A stretch of 35,393 nt of DNA from contig JAGAAC010000075.1 of assembly GCA_017615475.1 (NCBI GenBank), forward strand, positions 1-35,393, in the 5' to 3' direction. This document shows positions 29,391 to 35,393 of this stretch, in pieces. Each line of letters starts with the position of its first letter. Position 1 is the first letter of the stretch. The position numbers and the translations under genes are program-made. The notes below the pieces were generated by a model. The model did no database searches. It saw nothing but the letters and a program-made list of their open reading frames with translations, and was not told the origin of the DNA. The stretch is from Clostridia bacterium (GTDB lineage: Bacteria; Bacillota; Clostridia; Christensenellales; Aristaeellaceae).

Positions 29391-31835
29391 ATGATCTTTT
29401 TTCAGCAGTTCTATCTCGATAAAGAAAAGGATATTGCGGTCGACCTCTGCATGGAGGGAGACCGCCTGTTTTATACCATCCGGACGCCGAATCACCATAC
29501 CGGAAACCTGATCACCAACCTGGCCAGGCTCTGCAATCTGGAGACAGGGGAGGATGACCAGGGACTGAAGGTGATCCGGGATGAGATTCCCTGCTATTAT
29601 GACGGGGACAACCGGAAGATGTATATCCTGCGGCTTGGGAATACGAAGATCGCCAACATTTTCCCGGACGGCCGGGTGGAAATGAAGGCTTCCATTCCGG
29701 CTATCTCCAAAACCCTGATGAGCCAGACGCGGGACTACAGGCTTGGCGTGGCCAAAACCATCGTCAAAACCTATATCCGCAGTGAATGTAAATTCCATAC
29801 GGACCTGCATACGCACATGAACGGCAACCTGCCGCCGGACGCGCTGATTGCCCTGGGCGTGGTGCGGCAGCTGCGCTATCCCTATTACTATATTAAAAAA
29901 CTGGGCCTGCGGTGCGACCTTTCCCAGACGGCCAAACTGGAAGAACGCCGGATAGCGGCGGAAACGGCGCTGGGAGAGACAGGGCTGACCGGGAAACACC
30001 GGGACCGCCGGATTGATGACAATACCTTCATCAATTTCGCGGAGCTGATCCTCGGCAATCCCGTGGACGCGCAGTACAACATTGACCGGATCCGGAACTC
30101 CCTGACCATCCCCAAGGACGGGCAGGCGGTTTTCGCGGACCTGGAAAAGGTTTACCTGTACCGCTATGTGTTCACGAAGGGACTGCCGGCGGAGGATCCG
30201 GTGAGCGGGATCAACCTGGCGCTGATTCCGGACCGGGAGGTGCTGGCGTACGCGGAACAGATGCGCCGGGACAGGGAAACGGAACGGTTCGGCAGGAATA
30301 CGCTTTACCAGGACCTGCTTTTGTGGATCGCCCGGGAATACCGCCGCAGGGGAATTGAATACGCGGAGATTTCCGATACCGCACTGCTGAACCGGGAGCT
30401 TTTCGCGGCGCGGCTGCGGGAAATTCATGAGATTATGCCGGCGGTAACCCGGGAAACAGGGGTCATGCTCCGCTTCCTTGCGGGTATCCGCCGGATTCCG
30501 CTGACAATCATCCGGGACAGGATTACCCCCAATGACTACCTGGCGGACAACCTGCAGATCCTCCGGACGATTGCCGGGGATCCCTATGTGGCAGGCAGCG
30601 ACATCATCGGTGAGGAAATCAACAACATCCTGGAACTGCGGGCAGTGATCCGGGAACTGGTCCGGATTGCCGGAGAGCATGAGGGCTTCGTGATCCGCAT
30701 ACATGCCGGTGAGAATGATTCCCTGCGGGACAACGTGGCAAACAGTATTGCCTGCGTGAAAGAGGCGCTGGCGCCCGGCCAGAAAATGCCGGCCCTGCGC
30801 ATTGGCCACGGACTGTATACCTGCGACCTGCGGACGGCGAAGGGCAGGAAACTGCTGGAGGACATCAAGGAACTGGGGGTTACCCTTGAATTCCAGATCA
30901 CTTCCAACGTGCGGCTGAACAACCTTTCCCGGCTGGACAACCATCCGCTGCGCCGGTACCTGCGGGCGGGGATCGCCTGTGTGCAGGGAACAGACGGCGG
31001 CGCTCTATACGGAACGGATTCCATAGACGAGGAGCTTTCCCTGGAGAAACTGCTGGGGCTGAGCTTTGAAGAACTGAAAAAGATGCGCCGGGCGGATGAC
31101 CGGATCCTGCAGCGGAGCCGGCAGGTGTTTGAACAGCGGACGGCGGATTTCCGGGAAGCCTGCGGTGCCGGGGACGCGGAAAAGTGGTATCAGCGCAGAT
31201 TGGAAGAAACTCCGCGGATCACCCAGGATCTGTGGAAGGAATCCGGAAGGATTGACGCGGCGGAGGAGCTGAAGGAACTGATCGCGCCGCTGCCGGAAGG
31301 CCTTTTCCCTGTAGTGGTGGCGGGCGGCAGCTTTAACCACAGCGGCCATAGGACGGTGATTCGGGAGGAAGACCTGAAACTGATCCGGCAGCTGATGGAT
31401 ACGCTGAATCCGGCAGAAACCTTCTTTGTGATCGGGCACAGCCTGACCGGACTGGAGGGACGGCTGGCGGAAATGAACCGGGGACGGTTCCGGATTGCCG
31501 CCATTGTGCCCACCCGCATCAGCCGGGCGGAGAAAAAACGCCTGCAGGAGGCAGGGGTATCTGTACGGATTTCGATTGAAAGCTCCGGAATGGGACTGTA
31601 TAAAAGCTTCGCCTATGAGGTGTTCAAGCGGATGAACTCGGTGCTGCTGGCCTTTGACGGAAACGCACCGGCCATGAACCTGATCCAGGAGGCGCGGAAC
31701 GGCCGCGGAAAATGCCGGATCTTCCTGAATCCCCGATCCAGGGGACTGAGCGTGAAGGCAAAGCTGCTGGAAGGGTATGTGCAGCCGCTGAACAGTGCGG
31801 ATGAAATTGCAGAAGCCGTGAAAAAGCTCCGCTGA
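29391..31835 (+). CDS. Adenosine deaminase-like protein with N-terminal extension and C-terminal SLOG/LOG-like domain
   Basis: 814 residues, more than twice a normal adenosine deaminase. Residues 1-130 match nothing I recognise. The amidohydrolase core (about 134-600) has DLHTHMNG (His140, His142), GIEYAEIS (321-328), SDIIGEE (403-409), RIHAGEND (His438, Glu441), RIGHGLYT (His473), LEFQITSN (499-506) and GTDGG (Asp535). Thus all metal ligands and the general acid are kept, but the second Asp of the usual TDDP, which contacts the purine, is Gly. The spacing from the HxH to the EYAE motif (~180 residues) is much longer than in standard deaminases. Residues ~638-800 (VVVAGGSFNHSG, VIGHSLTGLEG, then SSGMGLYKSF and LLAFDG) resemble a Rossmann-like SLOG/LOG nucleotide-binding domain. 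The activity is unknown; deamination of a nucleoside or nucleotide derivative is the best guess. The start ATG has a weak GGAAAGG site. Confidence 0.75.
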   Translation: MIFFQQFYLDKEKDIAVDLCMEGDRLFYTIRTPNHHTGNLITNLARLCNLETGEDDQGLKVIRDEIPCYYDGDNRKMYILRLGNTKIANIFPDGRVEMKASIPAISKTLMSQTRDYRLGVAKTIVKTYIRSECKFHTDLHTHMNGNLPPDALIALGVVRQLRYPYYYIKKLGLRCDLSQTAKLEERRIAAETALGETGLTGKHRDRRIDDNTFINFAELILGNPVDAQYNIDRIRNSLTIPKDGQAVFADLEKVYLYRYVFTKGLPAEDPVSGINLALIPDREVLAYAEQMRRDRETERFGRNTLYQDLLLWIAREYRRRGIEYAEISDTALLNRELFAARLREIHEIMPAVTRETGVMLRFLAGIRRIPLTIIRDRITPNDYLADNLQILRTIAGDPYVAGSDIIGEEINNILELRAVIRELVRIAGEHEGFVIRIHAGENDSLRDNVANSIACVKEALAPGQKMPALRIGHGLYTCDLRTAKGRKLLEDIKELGVTLEFQITSNVRLNNLSRLDNHPLRRYLRAGIACVQGTDGGALYGTDSIDEELSLEKLLGLSFEELKKMRRADDRILQRSRQVFEQRTADFREACGAGDAEKWYQRRLEETPRITQDLWKESGRIDAAEELKELIAPLPEGLFPVVVAGGSFNHSGHRTVIREEDLKLIRQLMDTLNPAETFFVIGHSLTGLEGRLAEMNRGRFRIAAIVPTRISRAEKKRLQEAGVSVRISIESSGMGLYKSFAYEVFKRMNSVLLAFDGNAPAMNLIQEARNGRGKCRIFLNPRSRGLSVKAKLLEGYVQPLNSADEIAEAVKKLR

Positions 31836-31849
31836 GGGGCTTTTTCTTT
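31821..31849 (+). terminator. Terminator formed by the end of the deaminase-SLOG gene
   Basis: 10-bp stem (31821-31830 with 31836-31845, one G-U), followed by CTTTTT. The 5' arm encodes the last residues KKLR and the stop codon lies in the loop. The U-tract runs into the -35 box of the next promoter. Confidence 0.75.
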
Positions 31850-31879
31850 TTGACAAAGACAGAAGGACAGAGGTACAAT
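31850..31879 (+). promoter_or_regulatory. Promoter of the AI-2E family transporter gene
   Basis: Perfect TTGACA (31850-31855), 18-nt spacer, TACAAT (31874-31879), about 35 nt before the start codon. Confidence 0.78.
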
Positions 31880-31914
31880 AAACAATAGTTTTTTGCCTGA
31901 AAGGCGGTGAGCGT

Positions 31915-33051
31915 ATGAGCGAAGAAAGAAAAGCGGCTGAGCGGCTGCTTCTGCGGATGCTGGGTGTTGCCGCGGCTTTTGCTGTTGTGCGCTGGGTACT
32001 GCCCGAAGTCTGGGATAAGCTTTCTCCGTTTATCATCGCTGTTCCGATCGCTGCGGCACTGCAGCCGGTGATCCGCTTCCTGCAGAAACGGATCAAGCTG
32101 AAACGGAGCCCCGCTTCACTGATCCCGGTGCTCCTGCTGCTGTTCCTGTTCCTGGGGCTGATTATCTGGCTGCTGGTCTTTGCTATCGAACAGGCGCCTA
32201 AAGTTATCAATAACTCCGGGGATATGGTAACAGAAACCATTAATACGATCCGTCAGGCGTTCAGCAACCTGCTGACGCATGTCCGGGAAAACGCGGATCC
32301 CGGAGTGGCAGCCTGGGTCGAGGACTCTACGAGGTCATTGCTGACAAAAATTACCGATTGGGGAACAGGCGTTGCCGGGAATGCCGCCAAGTACGTGGTG
32401 GATTCCACTGTGGGTCTCGCGACAGCCATGCCTTACAGCATCATCTATATCAGTTTCCTGACCATCGGCCTGTACTTTATTGCCAAGAACTATGACGAGA
32501 TCCGCAGCTACCTGCCGGGCGGAAAACGCCGGAAACAGGACAGCAGGACAACCCAGCTGACCAATTCCACGCTGAAGAGCCTGTTCGGCTACCTGCGGGT
32601 TCAGGGCACCTTCGGCCTGATCGTCTGGATCGTTTCCTGGATTTACCTGACCATCTTCGGATTTTCCTACGCGGGCATTACCGCCCTCTTCTGCGGCGTG
32701 ATGGAGCTGGTGCCGATGATCGGCAGCGGCGTGCCCTATATCGTGATGAGTATCTTCCAGTTCCTGCTGGGCAATGCCCAGGCGGGTGTTCTGCTGCTGG
32801 TGCTGACCCTGGGTCTGCAGCTGCTGAGACGGGTGCTGGAACCGAAACTGATGTCCGATTCCATCGGCATTACACCCCTGGAGAGCCTGGTCGGCATGTT
32901 TGTGGGTATGCGCTTCGGCGGAATCCTCGGCCTGATCGGCGGGCCGGTGCTGATGTCGGTGCTGGTGGGTGCTTTCAAGGGCGGCCTGTTTGCCGCAACA
33001 GCGAGGGACTTCCATTTGATTACTGTCTGGTTTAAGAACAGACTGAAATAA
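31915..33051 (+). CDS. AI-2E family membrane transporter/permease
   Basis: 378 residues with the PF01594 layout: N-terminal spans (about 15-60 and 62-90), a soluble middle region (about 95-165), then five or more spans to about residue 360. Hallmarks include the C-terminal PMIGSGVPYIVMSIFQFLLG (about 264-283) and the GGILGLIGGPVLMSVLVGAF segment (about 337-356). The family includes TqsA (AI-2 export), YtvI (sporulation) and Na+/Li+ antiporters, so the substrate cannot be given. The ATG at 31915 follows AAGGCGGTGAGCGT. It has its own promoter and is separated by 19 nt from the zinc-ribbon gene, which could be co-transcribed. Confidence 0.88.
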   Translation: MSEERKAAERLLLRMLGVAAAFAVVRWVLPEVWDKLSPFIIAVPIAAALQPVIRFLQKRIKLKRSPASLIPVLLLLFLFLGLIIWLLVFAIEQAPKVINNSGDMVTETINTIRQAFSNLLTHVRENADPGVAAWVEDSTRSLLTKITDWGTGVAGNAAKYVVDSTVGLATAMPYSIIYISFLTIGLYFIAKNYDEIRSYLPGGKRRKQDSRTTQLTNSTLKSLFGYLRVQGTFGLIVWIVSWIYLTIFGFSYAGITALFCGVMELVPMIGSGVPYIVMSIFQFLLGNAQAGVLLLVLTLGLQLLRRVLEPKLMSDSIGITPLESLVGMFVGMRFGGILGLIGGPVLMSVLVGAFKGGLFAATARDFHLITVWFKNRLK

Positions 33052-33070
33052 GTCTTCAGGAGGAACATTC

Positions 33071-34642
33071 ATGTACAGTTGCCCCGGATGCGGATCCCAG
33101 ATGTTGTTTGATATTCCGTCACAACAGCTGAAATGCGGCAGGTGTGACCGGATGATGAGCATTGCCGAGGCGGATGAAAAGGAAGCCCGGCAGGCGGGAA
33201 GCAGTTTTGACGTGGAACTGCTGACCTGCCCGACCTGCGGTGCGGAAATCCACGCGATCAATACCGCTGCGGCTTCTTTCTGCAGCTACTGCGGTTCTTC
33301 CGTGATGTTGGAAAAGCAGGAAGCGGAATACACACCTCCGGAAAAGGTGATTCCTTTCCAGATCACCCGGGAGGAATGCTTTACAAAGTTCAAGGGCATG
33401 CTTGCCAAAAGCTTCTGCGCCGATCACCGGCTGAAACGGGATATCACGGCTGACAGCTTCCGCGGAATTTATGTGCCCTATCATACCTACAACGCCAGTG
33501 TGAAGGGAACAGTAACCCTCGAGGGGGAAGAGGAAAAGGGGAACGCCACCTATCATTACAAAACAAAGGTGGAACTGAACCATTCCTATGAGGGAATAAT
33601 GCATGATGCTTCCCGGGAAATGCCGGACAACATTTCCGAGGCCATTTCCGTTTCAAGCGAAGCCAGGGATAAGGTCATGCCGTTCTCCCCGGCTTATCTG
33701 AGCGGCTTTTACGCGGACGTGGCGGACACGGACCCGGATATCTATGTTCCGTATGCCAAGTCCGAAGCGATCCGCAAAGGCTTTGAACAGACGATCCCTG
33801 CCCTGAAGAATGACCCGTCCCATTATTCCACGGCAGACGTGGAAACCGCGCTGGCATCCAAGGCCAAGGCCGATTACACCGGCGACACCCTGCTGCCGGT
33901 ATGGTTCATGTCCATGAAGAGCGGCAGCCGGGTGCTGTATGCCGTGCAGAACGCGGTGACGGGCGAAATGTGGGCGGATATCCCGATGGATATTTCCCGG
34001 TTCGCACTGGTGGCGCTGGGCCTGGCGGCAGTTCTTTACCTGCTGTTTGACCGGTTCCTGACCCTGCGGCCGGAAATGGTCATGTGCGCCGCGATGATCC
34101 TGGCCGTCTTTGCCCAGATTGCGGTGAACGGACGGAGAACCCGGATCCACGATACAGAAATGGCGGAAGCGGTGATCAAGGGACAGACCGTGAATGTGCA
34201 GGACCGGATGGAGAAGATGAAACGGCTGCAGAAACGGGTGAACCGCCAGAAGAACCACGGCATTTTCCGGTATCTCGGGGCACTGGCTACAGGCGCGGCA
34301 ACCTATTTCGTTATGCAGTATGTTTCCGCCAGTATGAACAATGTGAGCATATACCGTTATGGAGCCATAGGCCTGACGGTTCTGATGGGAATCCTGATCT
34401 TTATGGGTGAAGGGGCTTCGCTTCCCATCGGCTGTATGATTACTTTTGCCGCAATGATCGGCGGCTGCCTGCTGATGATCCTGGATCCTTTCCACAGCGC
34501 TGACGCACCAGTATATATTGTGACGCTGGTGATCATGGCCGGCGTTGTGCTGGAATGCCTGCAGCTCCTGCGGCTGTACAACAGGTCCTGCTCGAACACT
34601 CCTCCGCAGTTTGAAAGCCATCAGGGAGGTGAAATGCTGTGA
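33071..34642 (+). CDS. Double zinc-ribbon membrane protein (TFIIB-type zinc ribbon)
   Basis: 523 residues. The N-terminus has two zinc ribbons: Cys4/Cys7 with Cys22/Cys25, and Cys53/Cys56 with Cys71/Cys74. A soluble domain follows (about 90-305), and then six or so membrane spans (from about residue 312 to 505) with a basic, charged cytoplasmic loop in between (about 355-395, rich in K, R, Q). Proteins of this kind, labelled TFIIB-type zinc ribbon-containing, are found in Clostridia beside TPM-domain proteins, but no function is established. The next gene overlaps its stop by 4 nt (GTGA), which supports a joint role at the membrane. GGAGG is 8 nt before the ATG. Confidence 0.8.
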   Translation: MYSCPGCGSQMLFDIPSQQLKCGRCDRMMSIAEADEKEARQAGSSFDVELLTCPTCGAEIHAINTAAASFCSYCGSSVMLEKQEAEYTPPEKVIPFQITREECFTKFKGMLAKSFCADHRLKRDITADSFRGIYVPYHTYNASVKGTVTLEGEEEKGNATYHYKTKVELNHSYEGIMHDASREMPDNISEAISVSSEARDKVMPFSPAYLSGFYADVADTDPDIYVPYAKSEAIRKGFEQTIPALKNDPSHYSTADVETALASKAKADYTGDTLLPVWFMSMKSGSRVLYAVQNAVTGEMWADIPMDISRFALVALGLAAVLYLLFDRFLTLRPEMVMCAAMILAVFAQIAVNGRRTRIHDTEMAEAVIKGQTVNVQDRMEKMKRLQKRVNRQKNHGIFRYLGALATGAATYFVMQYVSASMNNVSIYRYGAIGLTVLMGILIFMGEGASLPIGCMITFAAMIGGCLLMILDPFHSADAPVYIVTLVIMAGVVLECLQLLRLYNRSCSNTPPQFESHQGGEML

Positions 34643-35393
34643 AAAGGATTATCGCTTTTATCCTGATTCTGCTGCTGCTTCCCTGTACGGTCGGCGCGGA
34701 GGTGCTGAGACGGACCAACGAGGAATCCGGCTATATTGCTGTGATTGAGGATGCCGGGTCCCTGCTGGATACCGGCGATTACGAGGACGTATTCAACACG
34801 ATGATGGGCATCACAGAGTACTGCAATGTGGGCCTGTACACTTATGCCGGACCGTCCAGGGAGTATGTGGAGGACAAGACCGAAGCCTGGGCCAACCTGA
34901 TGTTTACCGGGCACTGCACGATTTTCGTGATCGACATGTCCACCAGACAGCTGCTGGTGTGGTCCAGCGACGATGTCATGAAAACAATGACCCGGGCCAA
35001 GGGATACACAATCACGGACAATGTATCCGCCTATGCCACGGACAAGGAATACAAAACCTGTGTGCTGACCGCGTTCAACCAGATGCTCCGGGTGCTGAAG
35101 GGCGAAAACGTCACAGGCACCATGCGCTATGTCAGCAACGCGCTGCTGGCGGTAATCGCGGCCATCCTGCTGGCTTACCTGTTCATTTCCGCCCGTCTGG
35201 AGCAGGAAGTGAAGGTGCATATGCCTGATATTATTACTGCCACGGTTGGCGCCGGTGCGGCGATCGCTGCCAAGACGCTGAGCCGCAAAGTGGTGCACAG
35301 GAGCTCTTCAGGCGGAGGCTACCGCGGCGGCGGTTTCCGGAGCGGAGGCGGCGGCTTCCATGGCGGCGGCGGATTCGGCGGAGGCGGTTTCCA
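34639..35393 (+). CDS. TPM-domain membrane protein with Gly-rich tail (partial)
   Basis: 251 residues are visible and the gene runs off the window. The start is GTG at 34639, overlapping the TGA of the previous gene; GGGAGGT lies 9 nt upstream. A signal peptide (1-20, TVGAE) precedes a TPM (PF04536, YgcG-like) domain (about 30-160) with FVIDMSTRQLLVWSSDDV (about 96-113). One span (about 167-184) follows, then a hydrophobic GAGAAIAAK stretch and a Gly/Phe-rich tail from residue 224 (SGGGYRGGGF, GGGGFHGGGGFGGGGF). The tail pattern is common in this family. Known TPM proteins act in membrane-protein quality control or phosphatase-like roles; here the function is unknown. Confidence 0.85.
   Translation, partial: MKRIIAFILILLLLPCTVGAEVLRRTNEESGYIAVIEDAGSLLDTGDYEDVFNTMMGITEYCNVGLYTYAGPSREYVEDKTEAWANLMFTGHCTIFVIDMSTRQLLVWSSDDVMKTMTRAKGYTITDNVSAYATDKEYKTCVLTAFNQMLRVLKGENVTGTMRYVSNALLAVIAAILLAYLFISARLEQEVKVHMPDIITATVGAGAAIAAKTLSRKVVHRSSSGGGYRGGGFRSGGGGFHGGGGFGGGGF

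Noticed and set aside
29214..30944. 973-codon open frame on the minus strand covering the methyltransferase and beyond
   Set aside because: Only the part from 29213 downwards has methyltransferase motifs and a ribosome binding site; the rest is antisense to the deaminase-SLOG gene and is an artefact of high GC.
29391..31835. RADAR phage-defence system (RdrB)
   Set aside because: The deaminase core and size are suggestive, but there is no RdrA-like ATPase gene, and the C-terminal domain differs; kept only as a possible analogy.

Overview
The window (about 35 kb, GC-rich) looks like chromosomal DNA of an anaerobic, Gram-positive Firmicute of the class Clostridia from a gut or rumen. The evidence is a 2-oxoacid:ferredoxin oxidoreductase, a T-box leader, an FMN riboswitch in front of a RibU-type riboflavin importer, RqcH, AGGAGG-type ribosome binding sites, TTGACA/TATAAT promoters, and many secreted proteins with similar MKK-Leu/Ala signal peptides. 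The closest match I can suggest from memory is the Christensenellales/Aristaeella-like group; this is an inference and not tested. I see no rRNA, tRNA, CRISPR array, IS element or prophage.

Layout. 1-737 (+): end of a 2-oxoacid:ferredoxin oxidoreductase operon (beta, gamma). 800-4458 (-): pseudouridine catabolism pair psuK-psuG, then the glycolytic enzyme gpmI. 4657-8202 (+): an EstA-like esterase, an FMN riboswitch plus ribU, and rqcH. 8304-13805 (-): a secreted GH10 xylanase, a set of nested hairpins, a TGS/uridine-kinase-like nucleoside kinase, a DEDDh exonuclease and a BaiN/YhiN flavoprotein. 14004-17192 (+): a polar amino acid ABC transporter (binding protein, permease, ATPase) overlapping a DapF-fold amino acid epimerase. 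17245-22710 (+): a membrane-anchored AraC regulator and an LplABC-type carbohydrate importer. 22875-24635 (+): a secreted FMN/FAD fumarate-reductase-like enzyme. 24756-27965 (+): a tryptophan-specific T-box leader and the trpXYZ-type ABC importer. 28023-29213 (-): a Methyltransf_32-type methyltransferase. 29391-31835 (+): an unusual 814-residue protein with an adenosine-deaminase-like core and a C-terminal SLOG/LOG-like domain. 31915-35393 (+): an AI-2E family membrane protein, a zinc-ribbon membrane protein and a TPM-domain protein that runs off the window.

The genes fit a fermentative, plant-fibre-associated lifestyle: xylan cleavage outside the cell, oligosaccharide import, amino acid scavenging, ferredoxin-linked 2-oxoacid oxidation, and an extracellular flavoprotein that may dump electrons. 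Regulation is visible at RNA level: riboswitch, T-box, and hairpins between binding-protein and permease genes.

The best candidates for something new are the deaminase-SLOG protein, the tandem bulged-hairpin element at 9579-9743, and a family of short ATTCATAATT-type repeats that sit exactly on stop codons.
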